DNA of 64,000 nt from Mucilaginibacter sp. OK268 (GCF_900103125.1 NZ_FNJV01000001.1:186001-250000); one strand, 5' to 3'. Counted from the first letter of the stretch, positions 51,885 to 62,557 are shown. The notes: generated by a model from the sequence alone, not told the origin. Numbers and translations: made by a program.

Positions 51885-54800
51885 ATGTATAAATTTTCTA
51901 TTGCATTCCCGTGCAAAAGGGATTCCCTTGTCCTATCAAAAATTTTGTCGATAATGAAACTCACATTTGTTTTTTTGCTGGCTGGGTTACTCCAGGTAAG
52001 CGCTGCAAGTTATGCGCAAAACGTCAGTCTGAAGGTCAAAGATGCTTCTCTGTTAAGTATTTTTAAACAGCTGCATAAGCAGAGCGGCGTGGAGTTCGTG
52101 TATGATAACAAAATTCTAAACGAGTCAAATCCGGTAAGTATCAACGTGGTAAACCAGCCACTATCCAAAGTGCTTGACCTTTGTTTTGCCCAGCAGCCGA
52201 TAAGTTATGAGATCGTTCAAAACATGATTCTGATCAAAAGAAAAGTAATTAAAGAAAACCCACCGGATCCTGTTCCTATCCAGATACTGCCTATCGTTGT
52301 AAGTGGTAAGGTTACAGATCAGACTGGTCTGTCAATACCCGGGGTAACCGTAAAGTTAAAGGATGGAAACATCAGTGTCTCTACCCGGAAGGATGGGACC
52401 TATTCCATCAAACTGCCCGACGGAAATGGTATCCTGGTATTTAGCTTTATTGGGTATAGTACCGAAGAAGTGCCTGTAAATAATAATAAAGAGATCAATG
52501 TCATCATGAAAGAGGTAGCCACCGGCCTGAATGATGTTGTGGTGGTGGGGTACGGTCAGCAGAAAAAAGTGAGCCTGATCGGTGCCATAAGCACCGTAAA
52601 TGCTGAAGAACTGAAACAGCCGGTTGCCAATTTAACCGATGTTATAGCAGGGCGCGTGGCGGGTGTTATTGGGGTACAGCGAAGCGGGCAGCCAGGCTAC
52701 GATGGTGCCGAAATATATATCCGGGGTATTTCTACTTTTACCAACAGTGGACCTCTCGTGCTCGTAGATGGAATTGAGCGGGATTTTTCCAATGTGGACC
52801 CCGAGGATATTGCCAGTTTCAGTATCCTGAAAGATGCGTCAGCGACCGCGGTTTACGGAGTGCGCGGAGCTAATGGCGTTATTTTGATCCAAACCAAAAA
52901 AGGTAGGGTAGGGAAACCGACTATCAATGCCCAGTACGACCAGGGGATCACCCAGTTCACTAAGATCCCAGAGTTTGCTAATGGGATAACTTATATGCAG
53001 ATGGCAAATGAAGCCTACCATAATAGTAATCCCAATGACCCTAATCCGAAATATTCCCAGGATAGGATACAGAAAACAGCCAGCGGTGTTGATCCCGATC
53101 TTTATCCTAATGTGGACTGGTTTAAAGTTCTGTTCAATAAGTTTGGACAAAACCGTAGAGCAAGAGTCAATGCCAATGGAGGATCAGAGAATGCGCAATA
53201 CTATCTTTCAGTTGGGTATTATGATGAGAACGGCCTGTATAAAACAGACCAATTGGCGAGCTATAACTCTGCTATCAAATTTAACCGGTATAATTTTACC
53301 TCCAACCTCACTTTAAAGGTGACCAAAACCACCAAGGTTGAGTTTGGCGCTGCCGGATGGATCAGCAATGGTAATTACCCGGGGAACTCGGTTGATGCGA
53401 TCTGGAGTTCGGCTTACCTCCTCCCGCCAATTGTGATCCCTCCGGTGTATTCCAATGGCTTACATTCCCAAATCAGGACCGGAGATATAAACAACCCTTA
53501 TAACTTGTTAACCCAAAGTGGTTATGTAAGTGAGTTTAAAAGTCAGCTTTGGAGCAATATCCGTGTTACTCAGGACCTTGGTGCTATATTGAAAGGGCTT
53601 TCCGCAACGGGTATGTTCTCTTTTGACAACTACAACGCTCACATCATTAGCCGAACCAAAAGTGTTGATGGTTATCTGGCATCTGGCCGTGATACCAAGG
53701 GTAATTTAATTCTGGATAAGACAGCTATCGGAACCAGCTTTTTGGGTTACAGCAGATCAAATGGAGGCACACGTCAGTTTTACACCGAGGCGGCTATTAA
53801 CTACGCCAATTCATTCGGCAAGAACAGTGTAAGCGGGCTGATCCTCTTTAATCAATCTGATAAGGAAGACGCGTTTGCTAATGACTTTATCAGTTCCATA
53901 CCTTACCGCTATATGGGCCTGGCCGGTCGTGTTACTTATGCATACAACAACCGCTATCTGGCAGAGGCTAATTTCGGCTACAATGGTTCCGAAACATTTG
54001 CACCAAATCATCGATTCGGATTCTTTCCGTCATTCGGTGGTGGCTGGGTGTTATCCGAAGAGCCTTTCTTTAAACCACTCGCTAAAACCTTTCAGTTCGT
54101 CAAATTAAGATATTCGTACGGCGTTGTTGGGAACAGTAATATCGGCGGCCGCCGCTTTGCTTACATTTCTACAGTAGGTGGGGGTAACGGTAACTATTCT
54201 TATGGTCAGAATGGTGTGGATCAAAGCATCAACGGACTCGATATTGGTGACTATGCGGTCAGCGTAACCTGGGAAAAGGCGAAAAAACAAAATCTGGGGC
54301 TGGAGATCAAGATGCTGGATAACCTCATCTCATTAACAGCAGATGTATTTCAGGAGAACCGGACCGGTATCTATCGTCAGCGTGGAGATGTGCCAAACTA
54401 TGTGGGGATAGGTACTTTGCCTTACGCCAATCTTGGAGAGATCCATAACCGCGGGCTTGATGCAACCCTGGAATTGAATAAAAAAATAGGTGCAGATTGG
54501 CAGTTAGGTTTAAGAGGGAATTTCACCTGGAACCGGGCCATTGTGATCAATGACGCCAATGCACCCTGGCCATATCCATGGCAGCAGCGGATCGGCCGCA
54601 AATTTGGACAGCGGTTTGGTTACACTGCATTAGGCTTATTTACCAGCGATGCTGATGTGGCCAACAGCCCGTACCAGACAGGCACTAATAAGGCGGGCGA
54701 TATTAAATACAAGGACCTGAATGGTGACGGTAAAATAAACTCCTATGATCAGGGTCCGATTGGCTATGGAAGTATTCCCGAAATTGTTTATGGCTTTGGT

Positions 54801-55265
54801 CCCACCATCAGTTGGAAAGGCTTTGCTATTGCCGGATGGTTCAAGGGTATCAGCAATGTAGATATATCTCTGAATGGTGATGGGCTTCAGCCTTTCAGCC
54901 AGGGCGGCGAAAGAGGTAATTTGCTGGCGCAGATCACAGACCGCTGGACACCGACCAACCCTAATCCGCATCCGCTGTATCCGCGCCTTACCTACGGTAA
55001 CGATAATATGAATTATGAAAACAGCAGTTGGTGGGTGAAGAATGGCGCATTTATGCGCTTGCAAACACTGCAGCTAAGCTATGATTTTGCTGGCGCAAAA
55101 TGGCTGACACACACAGGCATGTCGCACCTTAGTATCTATTTTATCGGCTATAACCTGTGGACGGTGAGTGGCTTTAAATTGTGGGATGTGGAACTGGGAG
55201 ATGGCAGAGGGGCACAGTATCCACTGTTAAAAACCTACAATATGGGAGTTAAATGCACATTTTAA
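51885..55265 (+). CDS. SusC/RagA-family TonB-dependent transporter with STN domain (glycan locus)
   Basis: This 1126-residue protein has an N-terminal extension and signal peptide (about 24-45, MKLTFVFLLAGLLQVSAASY), an STN domain (about 48-118, VSLKVKDASLLSIFKQLHKQ), a CarboxypepD_reg domain (SGKVTDQTGLSIPGVTVKL), the hallmark DVVVVGYGQQKK, a plug (IYIRGISTF, VLVDGIERDF, AVYGVRGANGVILI) and a barrel ending YNMGVKCTF. It imports an oligosaccharide bound by its SusD partner and can pass a signal to FecR. Its end overlaps the SusD reading frame. Confidence 0.95.
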   Translation: MYKFSIAFPCKRDSLVLSKILSIMKLTFVFLLAGLLQVSAASYAQNVSLKVKDASLLSIFKQLHKQSGVEFVYDNKILNESNPVSINVVNQPLSKVLDLCFAQQPISYEIVQNMILIKRKVIKENPPDPVPIQILPIVVSGKVTDQTGLSIPGVTVKLKDGNISVSTRKDGTYSIKLPDGNGILVFSFIGYSTEEVPVNNNKEINVIMKEVATGLNDVVVVGYGQQKKVSLIGAISTVNAEELKQPVANLTDVIAGRVAGVIGVQRSGQPGYDGAEIYIRGISTFTNSGPLVLVDGIERDFSNVDPEDIASFSILKDASATAVYGVRGANGVILIQTKKGRVGKPTINAQYDQGITQFTKIPEFANGITYMQMANEAYHNSNPNDPNPKYSQDRIQKTASGVDPDLYPNVDWFKVLFNKFGQNRRARVNANGGSENAQYYLSVGYYDENGLYKTDQLASYNSAIKFNRYNFTSNLTLKVTKTTKVEFGAAGWISNGNYPGNSVDAIWSSAYLLPPIVIPPVYSNGLHSQIRTGDINNPYNLLTQSGYVSEFKSQLWSNIRVTQDLGAILKGLSATGMFSFDNYNAHIISRTKSVDGYLASGRDTKGNLILDKTAIGTSFLGYSRSNGGTRQFYTEAAINYANSFGKNSVSGLILFNQSDKEDAFANDFISSIPYRYMGLAGRVTYAYNNRYLAEANFGYNGSETFAPNHRFGFFPSFGGGWVLSEEPFFKPLAKTFQFVKLRYSYGVVGNSNIGGRRFAYISTVGGGNGNYSYGQNGVDQSINGLDIGDYAVSVTWEKAKKQNLGLEIKMLDNLISLTADVFQENRTGIYRQRGDVPNYVGIGTLPYANLGEIHNRGLDATLELNKKIGADWQLGLRGNFTWNRAIVINDANAPWPYPWQQRIGRKFGQRFGYTALGLFTSDADVANSPYQTGTNKAGDIKYKDLNGDGKINSYDQGPIGYGSIPEIVYGFGPTISWKGFAIAGWFKGISNVDISLNGDGLQPFSQGGERGNLLAQITDRWTPTNPNPHPLYPRLTYGNDNMNYENSSWWVKNGAFMRLQTLQLSYDFAGAKWLTHTGMSHLSIYFIGYNLWTVSGFKLWDVELGDGRGAQYPLLKTYNMGVKCTF

Positions 55266-55276
55266 TAATGGCTTTT

Positions 55277-57088
55277 ATGAAAAGAACAGATATGAAAACT
55301 ACGATCTTAAAATACAGCGCAGCCTTGCTGACCATTGCATTAGTTTTTAATACAGGCTGTAAAAAATACCTGGATCAGGTACCTAATGACCGGGAAACTA
55401 TCGAACAGGTGTTTAAAAAAAAGGGCCCATCAGAACAGTACCTTGCCAATGTTTACAGTTACATAGATGATGAGGCTGACCAATGGAACTCCAATCCCTG
55501 GCTGGGAAACGCTGACGAAGCGGACGTTACCTGGTCAAAGTATACTATATATGCACTAAACATTGGTAATATCAGTGCCGGGAACGCTCTTTTCGATACC
55601 TGGGGATATTACTACAAAGGCATTCGCTCTGCTACCTATTTCCTGAATCATATTGATGGCAATGCGGAGATCCTTGCACTCAATGGTCAGCAACTGATCG
55701 ATCAGTACAAAGCGGAGGCCAGGTTTCTGCGTGCTTACTATTATTTTTTACTGATGCGTCAGTATGGACCTGTTGTGCTTATGGGCGAAAAGGAGATTCC
55801 GGCTGATGCCACCGCGGATGCTATGCAACTGCCGCGCAGCCCATACGATGATTGTGTAAACTATGTGAGCACTGAGTTGGATAAAGCCGCCGCGGTACTA
55901 CCCCGCATACCTTCTAACAATGGCCAGCCAAGTGATGCTCAATACGGGCGGGCCACAGTAGGAATGGCGCTGGCCCTTAAGGCCCGGCTGTTGTTGTACG
56001 CAGCAAGTCCGCTATATAATGGAAATGCAGATTTTTCTGGCTTTAAAACCCTCGATGGAAAGCTACTGATCAACCAGTCTTATGATATACAAAAATGGAA
56101 GAAAGCAGCCGATGCAGCAAAAGCGGTTATTGATATGGGGCTGTATTCATTATATAAAGATCCAAGCGGAGACCCCATCAAATCATATCAAGGCATCTTT
56201 CTGCAGCCCTGGAACACCGAACAGATCTTCGTCAGAAAATCTAACGGTTTGCCCAATTTTGATGTGAATGCTATGCCAAGGCAGGCGGGCGGATGGAATG
56301 GGATTGGCGTAACCCAGGAACAGGTAGATGCCTATTTCATGACTGATGGCAGGCCGATCAAAGAGTCTTCGCTTTATTCAGAGACCGGTTTTACTAGTGT
56401 CAACGGTGTCCAGATCTACAACATGTATATCAACAGGGAGCCTCGTTTTTATGCCTCAGTAACCTATAATAACAGCGTTTTTCAAGGCGGCACCATGCAG
56501 GCTCCTGCACCGATCTCTTTTTTCGCAAGTGGGCCTAACGGGAAGAACGGACATCCGACCGACTGGACAAAAACGGGTTATCTGGTAAGAAAGAATGTTG
56601 CCCCCCAAACCAATGCGGGTTCTGGTGGTACCGGTGCCCAGCAGCAGCGTCCCGAGATTTTGTTCAGACTGGGAGAGATTTATTTGGATTATGCAGAAGC
56701 ACTAAATGAGTACGCCCCCGGCAATCCCGACATTGTTAAATACCTCAACCTGATCAGAGACCGGGCGGGTATTCCCCAATATGGTAATGGCACCAACGCC
56801 TTATCCGTTCCTTCGGCGCAGTTAGATATGCGTACCCGCATATGGCAGGAACGTAGGGTCGAGCTTGCCTTTGAAGAAATTCGCTGGTTCGATATCAGGC
56901 GCTGGAAGATCGCGTCACAGGTTATGGGTGATGTGCATGGAATGGATATCAGCAAAGATGATAACAGCTTTTATAAAAGGGTTGTGGCGAGTAATCACCT
57001 ATTCCGTTCACCTGCATCTTATTGGTTCCCGGTGAGCCAGTACGATCTCGACAGGGAAAAATTAATGGTTCAAAACCCCGGGTGGTAA
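55277..57088 (+). CDS. SusD/RagB-family glycan-binding lipoprotein
   Basis: ATGs at 55253, 55268, 55277 and 55292 are in frame; 55277 (MKRTDMKTTIL) was chosen because it clears the SusC stop and leaves a good lipoprotein signal with lipobox FNTGC. The product has about 603 residues. SusD features include YLANVYSYIDDEADQW, the AEARFLRAYYYFLLMRQYG helix, GRATVGMALALKARLLLYAASPLY, and the C-terminal block RVELAFEEIRWFDIRRWK. It forms the surface lid of the SusC transporter encoded just upstream. Confidence 0.94.
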   Translation: MKRTDMKTTILKYSAALLTIALVFNTGCKKYLDQVPNDRETIEQVFKKKGPSEQYLANVYSYIDDEADQWNSNPWLGNADEADVTWSKYTIYALNIGNISAGNALFDTWGYYYKGIRSATYFLNHIDGNAEILALNGQQLIDQYKAEARFLRAYYYFLLMRQYGPVVLMGEKEIPADATADAMQLPRSPYDDCVNYVSTELDKAAAVLPRIPSNNGQPSDAQYGRATVGMALALKARLLLYAASPLYNGNADFSGFKTLDGKLLINQSYDIQKWKKAADAAKAVIDMGLYSLYKDPSGDPIKSYQGIFLQPWNTEQIFVRKSNGLPNFDVNAMPRQAGGWNGIGVTQEQVDAYFMTDGRPIKESSLYSETGFTSVNGVQIYNMYINREPRFYASVTYNNSVFQGGTMQAPAPISFFASGPNGKNGHPTDWTKTGYLVRKNVAPQTNAGSGGTGAQQQRPEILFRLGEIYLDYAEALNEYAPGNPDIVKYLNLIRDRAGIPQYGNGTNALSVPSAQLDMRTRIWQERRVELAFEEIRWFDIRRWKIASQVMGDVHGMDISKDDNSFYKRVVASNHLFRSPASYWFPVSQYDLDREKLMVQNPGW

Positions 57089-57115
57089 TTTTTAATCAGA
57101 TCACTTAAAATTATA

Positions 57116-58099
57116 ATGATGTCAACTCAACATATTTCCAGGAACATATTATTTCTCCTCTGCCTGAGCTGTAGCTCATGGTTATCTGGCTGCAAAGATA
57201 AATTGGAATTACCCAACCAGCCTGTGGATAGCTATAACCGCGTTTATATGCCGCAGGCAGTAAACAACCCGATCAGCAAAACATTGAAAATAACCGACAG
57301 TGTGCAAACCTTAATATATGGCGCCAATTTTGGCGGTCAAGGGTATCCTGGAGCCGATATACCGGTTTCCTTTACCATTAACAAAGCTGCTGCGGATAGC
57401 TTCAATGTCGCCAATAAAACCAATTATCCTGTGTTGCCGGATGGCAGCTACACATTGTCGGCTCCCAGTTCTGTAATTCCCAAAGGTCGACTAAGCACCT
57501 CTCCCTTAACCATCAGTATTAAAACAAATGGAGCAGGTGCTATGGATGCCCTCAAAACCTATTTGTTAGCGGTTAGTATAACAAGTGTTACAGTAAAGTT
57601 AAACCCTACACTGCGTACAACTTTCTATCTGGTGACTGCCCAACCGGATTTTAATGACTATCCCGTTTATGACAGATCCAACTGGCAGGTGATCGGTTTT
57701 TCTTCTCAGGAAGCTAACGGTGAAGGGACGGATAATGGCCGCGCCATATTTGCGCTTGATGGTAGCACCTCCACCTTCTGGCACACCCAATGGTCTGGCG
57801 CTTCTCCCGGACCACCTCATTATCTGACTATTGATATGGGCGAAGTAAAAACACTGCACGGCCTTTCATTTGTAGGCAGGCAATCTGATGGCGGCGGGAA
57901 ACCAAACGATGTCAGCGTACAAACCAGCCTGGATAATGTTACCTGGACCGATGCCGGTGCTTTTAATCTGCAAAACAATAAGGATCTGCAGAAACAGTTT
58001 CTACCCGGAGGGTTTAAAAGCGCACGATATTTTAAGGTGATCATCAATTCCGCATACAATGCTACTTATACGCAAATAGCTGAGTTAAACGCCTTTTAA
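57116..58099 (+). CDS. Surface lipoprotein with DUF1735-like and discoidin (F5/8C, CBM32-like) domains
   Basis: This 327-residue protein has a lipobox WLSGC (Cys26). Residues about 40-175 resemble the DUF1735/BT_3987 N-terminal domain of SusE-position proteins (YMPQAVNNPISKTL, PVSFTINKAAADSFN, LSTSPLTISI). Residues about 185-327 form a discoidin-like beta-sandwich (ALDGSTSTFWHTQWS, YLTIDMGEVKTLHGLSF, SARYFKVIINSAY). It is probably an extracellular glycan-binding protein helping the SusC/D pair, likely for galactose-containing glycans given the GH2 enzyme. A terminator-like hairpin follows. Confidence 0.9.
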   Translation: MMSTQHISRNILFLLCLSCSSWLSGCKDKLELPNQPVDSYNRVYMPQAVNNPISKTLKITDSVQTLIYGANFGGQGYPGADIPVSFTINKAAADSFNVANKTNYPVLPDGSYTLSAPSSVIPKGRLSTSPLTISIKTNGAGAMDALKTYLLAVSITSVTVKLNPTLRTTFYLVTAQPDFNDYPVYDRSNWQVIGFSSQEANGEGTDNGRAIFALDGSTSTFWHTQWSGASPGPPHYLTIDMGEVKTLHGLSFVGRQSDGGGKPNDVSVQTSLDNVTWTDAGAFNLQNNKDLQKQFLPGGFKSARYFKVIINSAYNATYTQIAELNAF

Positions 58100-58106
58100 A
58101 ATCGCT

Positions 58107-58140
58107 CCCAATAGGTTGATGGTTCAACCTATTGGGTTTT
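58107..58140 (+). terminator. Terminator/attenuator before the GH2 gene
   Basis: A perfect 13-bp stem CCCAATAGGTTGA/TCAACCTATTGGG is followed by TTTT. The GH2 gene may thus be partly uncoupled from the SusC operon. Confidence 0.8.
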
Positions 58141-58242
58141 CACCCTGCACTACATGAAAAAACAACCTTTAAAAAAGGTATAATTCTTTACTATAACCTA
58201 ACGTTCATTCTGTAAAACCAATTTCAATTAACATCAATACTT

Positions 58243-61200
58243 ATGAATAACACTTTTTTCAGAAAGCAATTTGTTAAACTTTTATTGATCTCTCTTTTTA
58301 TTTTTAGTTATAAAATAAGTCTCGGATTTCAACAGCAAAAAAGTACGGGACTGTCTCAATCAGATACTGCCTTTGTGCCAAAAGAAATTGAGGACCCCGA
58401 AAATATTGGTATAAACAAAGAAGCCAATCATGCTACCCTAATGCCGTACGCTACTTTAAAAGAGGCCCTGGCTGCTAACCGCCATGCCTCCTCATTTAGC
58501 CGCAGCCTGAATGGCCCATGGAAATTCAACTGGGTCGACTGGCCTCAAAAACGTTCGGTTGACTTTTATAAGCCCGGTTATGATGTATCCGCATGGAAGG
58601 ATATCAAGGTGCCCTCCAACTGGCAGATCGAAGGTTATGGCACCCCTTATTACAGCAATTTTACTTATATCTTTCAAAAAGATTTTCCAAGGGTGATGAG
58701 CACACCGCCCGAAAAATATACTGCCTACAAAGAGCGTAATCCGGTTGGCAGTTATCGCCGTGAATTTACTGTCCCTGCCGAATGGAAAGGCCGCCGTGTA
58801 TTTATCACCTTTGATGGTGTGGATGCCGGTTTCTTCATCTGGGTCAACGGCCGCAAGGTTGGTTACAGTGTTAACAGCAGGAATGCCGCTGAGTTCGATC
58901 TGACTAAATATCTGCAGCCTGGCAAAAATACTTTGGCTGTTGAAGTTTATCGGTTTACCAGCGGAAGTTATCTTGAAGATCAGGATATGTGGCGCCTCAG
59001 CGGCATATTCAGAAATGTTACTTTATGGAGCAGCCCGGAGGAACATATTCGCGACTTCTTTATAAAAACAAACCTCGATAAACAATACAAAAATGCAGAG
59101 CTTGTTGTAAGCGCCAAAGTAAAAAATTACAGCGCTACAGTAACTAAGGCACGTGAAGTTAATGTTTCTCTGTACAATGGTATCGTACCCGTGCCCGGGG
59201 CTATCGGCAAAAAAGTAATTCCTTCGTTAAAGCCAGGTGAAGAGGTAACGGTTGATGTAAAGTTCAGAGTAAATAATCCGCAAAAGTGGACGGCCGAAAC
59301 GCCTAAACTTTATACCTCCGTGATTACGCTTAATGAAGGCGGCCGCAGTATAGAAACGTTGTCTTCGCGTACCGGTTTCCGCAGTATAGAGATCAAAGGC
59401 CGCCTGTTCACCGTAAACGGAGTTCCGATCAAATTAAAGGGTGTAAACCGCCACGAGAACTGGCCAAATGACGGTCATGCGGTTACCGAAGAACAAATGA
59501 TCAGGGATATCGTCCTTATTAAACAGGCCAACTGTAATCATGTACGTACCTGCCATTATTCTGATGATCCCCGCTGGTACGAGCTGTGTGATGAATACGG
59601 CATCTACCTTGTTGCCGAAGCCAACCTGGAAAGCCATGGCGCCTGGGATGAATTTAATGAAGAGCCGAGGATCAAGGCGGCGCTTATTGAACGCAATGTA
59701 GCTAATGTGGAGAATTTTAAAAACCACCCTTCAGTGATCATCTGGTCATTAGGTAACGAATGCGGCAGCGGCGGTTCGAATTTCAGGGCCATATTGAAAA
59801 CTATAAAGGGGATTGATACCAGTCGCCCAACACATTACCAGGGCTTTGGTATAGGCGATAATAATCCTGCCGATATGGATAGTGAGATGTACACCGATGT
59901 TCAGAACCTGGAAAAACATGCGAACGATAAAAAGCTTACCAAGCCATTTTATCTGTGCGAGTATGCTCATGCCATGTTCAATTCCATGGGTTCGGTAGAT
60001 ATTTATAATGATCTGTTTGATAAATATCCGCAGTTACTGGGTGGCGCTATTTGGGAATGGCAAGATCAGGGCGTATACAATAACCGTGATCCTAAACATC
60101 CCATTACGGCTTTTGGGGGCGGCTTTGGTGAATATCCAAACGACCAATATTTCATCCACAAAGGTGTGGTATTCTCTGACAGGTCGTTGAAACCGCATTA
60201 TCCAGAGCTTAAACATGCTTATCAATGGATCACTATCCGTGCAAAAGATCTTAAGAACGGATTGGTTACTATTAAGAACCGCTACCAGTTTATCAACCTT
60301 AACGGACTTATGGCAAAGTGGGACTTGAGTGAAAACGGCAATGCTATATCCTCGGGTAACTTAATCGTTGGTTTGGTTAATCCTGGAGGAGAAAAAGATA
60401 TCAAGATCCCATTTAAATTAACTCCAAAGCCTGGAGCCGAATATTTTCTAAGAGTTTCATTTGACCTTGCTTCTGATAAATTGTGGGCAAAAAAAGGCTA
60501 CGAAGTTGCCGAACAGCAGTTTGACCTGCCGATTGGTATTCCGGCGCTTGCTGACAGATCACAGGGAAGCGCATTAACTTTAAATGATTCAAAAGAAGAG
60601 ATCAAAGTAAAGGGATCTGATTTCAGTCTTGAATTTGACAAAGTGAAAGGCACTTTCTCGAAAATGGAGAAAGCCGGTGAAAGTATCCTGCAGAAAAATG
60701 GGGGGCCAATGCTGCACCTATGGCGCGCGCCGCATCGTAAAGATGATATGTGGGCTTATAGCGACTGGCAGAAAAATGGATTAAAGGATATTAACTGGGT
60801 AGCTGATGAGGTGAAAAGTACACAGTTGGCCGCAAATGTAGTAGAGATTAAAGTGAACCTGACTGGAACCGGTAAACATGATTTTGTTGTTCATCACCAG
60901 GCGGTTTATACCATTAACGGCAAAGGTGAGATCAACGTTGTTAATAATGTTAGCTTCAGCGATCCTAAACTAATACTGGCTCGTATAGGTGTGCGTATGT
61001 TCCTCAACAAGAACCTTGATCAGTTTGATTACTTGGGTCGTGGACCAATGGAAAACTATGGCGACCGTAAAAGTGGTTTTGATGTGGGGCATTATTCCAG
61101 CAGCGTAGTTAAGCAGATGACTCCATATGAAAAACCTATGGAATGCGGTAATCATGAAGATGTGCGCTGGGCTAATGTTAAAGCGGCAAAGGGATCGGGA

Positions 61201-61449
61201 ATAAAAATCAAACAGCTTGATTCCTTATTACAGGTGGCTGCACTTCCTTACAGCGACGAGGAAATGGAAAATGTAGAATACAAAATAGATCTGCCCAAAA
61301 GTAAAGGCACCGTACTTTGTATCAGTCATAAAACGTTGGGTGTTGGCTCCTGGGGCTGTGGGCCAAAACCGCTGGAACCTTATTTGGTATATGCAAAACC
61401 AACAGCATTTAATTATCAGATACTGTTAACCACATTTGTGAACAAATAG
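58243..61449 (+). CDS. GH2 beta-galactosidase, exported (LacZ-type)
   Basis: This 1068-residue enzyme has a signal peptide (to about residue 30) and the five-domain LacZ layout: sugar-binding jelly roll (about 80-265, with GSYRREFTVP and SGSYLEDQDMWRLSG), immunoglobulin-like domain, TIM barrel, second immunoglobulin-like domain and a C-terminal Bgal_small domain (about 790-1060, YLGRGPMENYGDRKSG). The acid/base Glu506 lies in SLGNECGSGG and the nucleophile Glu573 in LCEYAHAM. It cleaves terminal beta-galactosides by retention, in the periplasm. It is the enzyme of the adjacent SusC/D locus. Specificity beyond beta-galactoside is not certain. Confidence 0.93.
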   Translation: MNNTFFRKQFVKLLLISLFIFSYKISLGFQQQKSTGLSQSDTAFVPKEIEDPENIGINKEANHATLMPYATLKEALAANRHASSFSRSLNGPWKFNWVDWPQKRSVDFYKPGYDVSAWKDIKVPSNWQIEGYGTPYYSNFTYIFQKDFPRVMSTPPEKYTAYKERNPVGSYRREFTVPAEWKGRRVFITFDGVDAGFFIWVNGRKVGYSVNSRNAAEFDLTKYLQPGKNTLAVEVYRFTSGSYLEDQDMWRLSGIFRNVTLWSSPEEHIRDFFIKTNLDKQYKNAELVVSAKVKNYSATVTKAREVNVSLYNGIVPVPGAIGKKVIPSLKPGEEVTVDVKFRVNNPQKWTAETPKLYTSVITLNEGGRSIETLSSRTGFRSIEIKGRLFTVNGVPIKLKGVNRHENWPNDGHAVTEEQMIRDIVLIKQANCNHVRTCHYSDDPRWYELCDEYGIYLVAEANLESHGAWDEFNEEPRIKAALIERNVANVENFKNHPSVIIWSLGNECGSGGSNFRAILKTIKGIDTSRPTHYQGFGIGDNNPADMDSEMYTDVQNLEKHANDKKLTKPFYLCEYAHAMFNSMGSVDIYNDLFDKYPQLLGGAIWEWQDQGVYNNRDPKHPITAFGGGFGEYPNDQYFIHKGVVFSDRSLKPHYPELKHAYQWITIRAKDLKNGLVTIKNRYQFINLNGLMAKWDLSENGNAISSGNLIVGLVNPGGEKDIKIPFKLTPKPGAEYFLRVSFDLASDKLWAKKGYEVAEQQFDLPIGIPALADRSQGSALTLNDSKEEIKVKGSDFSLEFDKVKGTFSKMEKAGESILQKNGGPMLHLWRAPHRKDDMWAYSDWQKNGLKDINWVADEVKSTQLAANVVEIKVNLTGTGKHDFVVHHQAVYTINGKGEINVVNNVSFSDPKLILARIGVRMFLNKNLDQFDYLGRGPMENYGDRKSGFDVGHYSSSVVKQMTPYEKPMECGNHEDVRWANVKAAKGSGIKIKQLDSLLQVAALPYSDEEMENVEYKIDLPKSKGTVLCISHKTLGVGSWGCGPKPLEPYLVYAKPTAFNYQILLTTFVNK

Positions 61450-61644
61450 GATTTTAAAATTATTGTTCTGAAATGGGAAACAAAATATACATGCTGGCTG
61501 CACTGATCATCGTATTCCGGAAAGTCCTTCAATGCAATCAGCAACATTTTGAGCCTGTTCTAACATTAAATGTAAGGTCATGAACAAGATTGGTCAATTG
61601 AGTTCGCCGATCAAAGTAGACTGCCAGAGTTTATCAACATAGCT

Positions 61645-61890
61645 ATGACAAATCAATTATCCATTGAAGAGAGATATGCAGTAGTTTCTCTTATATTGAG
61701 TTCATATGACGATTATCTTGGTAGCAATCAGAATGGTCAAGATACTTGGCCTGATATCGTTAAACTATTAAATCACGATCCTCTGTACGACGATGTGTTA
61801 AACTACTGGGCTTTGTGGGGTGAAGAGAGAAAGGATCACTTGTTTCATATTACACCACAGATAAGGAGCTATTTAAAAGGTAATCATTAA
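61645..61890 (+). CDS. Hypothetical protein, 81 residues
   Basis: The ATG at 61645 (MTNQLSIEERY) opens an 81-residue acidic protein with no signal peptide or membrane helix. It is rich in aromatic residues (YDDYL, TWPDI, YWALWGEE) and probably all-helical. I do not recognise a family. It is followed by a strong terminator at 61891. It lies between the GH2 gene and a degraded region and has no clear functional link to either. Confidence 0.55.
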   Translation: MTNQLSIEERYAVVSLILSSYDDYLGSNQNGQDTWPDIVKLLNHDPLYDDVLNYWALWGEERKDHLFHITPQIRSYLKGNH

Positions 61891-61925
61891 CAAGTAAAGC
61901 CCAACCAAGCGTTGGGCTTTACTTG
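61891..61925. terminator. Bidirectional terminator
   Basis: A perfect 15-bp stem CAAGTAAAGCCCAAC/GTTGGGCTTTACTTG with a CAAGC loop lies between the 81-residue gene and the convergent regulator remnant. Confidence 0.85.
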
Positions 61926-62131
61926 TTATAAGCTAACCTTGTTTTAGCATGCTGGATAAGGCCATCTATAGCATATATGATGTGTTCTCTGTCCTCATTA
62001 GGGAGTTGTTGGATAGATAGTACTTTGTCCAGGAGCGATTGATCCCCGCTACCGCAAGCGGGATGTAAAATAAAAGTGGCTAAATAATGTAACTTAAGTG
62101 GACATCCAACTCTAAAAAGACGTTTTTTCAA
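61919..62131 (-). pseudogene. Possible C-terminal remnant of an XRE-type regulator
   Basis: The 70-codon frame ends with LLDKVLSIQQLPNEDREHIIYAIDGLIQHAK, which resembles the helical tail that follows the DNA-binding domain in many Bacteroidota XRE regulators (LPEEDRETIxxLIDxxI). No helix-turn-helix precedes it; the first 27 residues look unrelated and partly derive from a CCCGCTACCGCAAGCGGG palindrome. It is most simply a truncated gene. A real small protein cannot be excluded. Confidence 0.45.
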
Positions 62132-62166
62132 CTAAAAGATTGTTTTTTCAGAATACGGAAAATATA

Positions 62167-62214
62167 AAAAAGCAAAAACCTCGATTCCAGTTCGGAATCG
62201 AGGTCTTTGCTTTT
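62167..62214. terminator. Long hairpin, probable terminator
   Basis: AAAAGCAAAAACCTCGATTCC pairs with GGAATCGAGGTCTTTGCTTTT with one mismatch. From 62215 to 62557 no convincing gene is seen. Confidence 0.75.
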
Positions 62215-62557
62215 CTGTGGTGGCTACTTTACAAATTTCGAACTATTTCCTGTCTGATTTGCGTTTAATCGTCGATTGGGATTTATAAATTTTTGTTTTA
62301 CTTCCGACTGTGATTATCTGAATGAATTCGTTAATATACCTACATGCAGCCGATGATCAATTACCTCGAAAGAGTGTTGGAAATTGAGTTGAGCCTAACC
62401 ACGGGTTACAAGTTCGCGGGAGCAAGAATTTGGTGTTATTACAAAAGGATCTGAAAAGAAATAAACTAACCTGTTATAAGGTTACAAGTGAAATAATTTA
62501 CAAATTTTGTTTGTTATTGCATAAATTTAACGACCGATTATTTAAACAACTGATACT

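Noticed and set aside
62344-62458. 38-codon frame in the gap before the last sigma gene
   Set aside because: No recognisable similarity or start signals; treated as non-coding.
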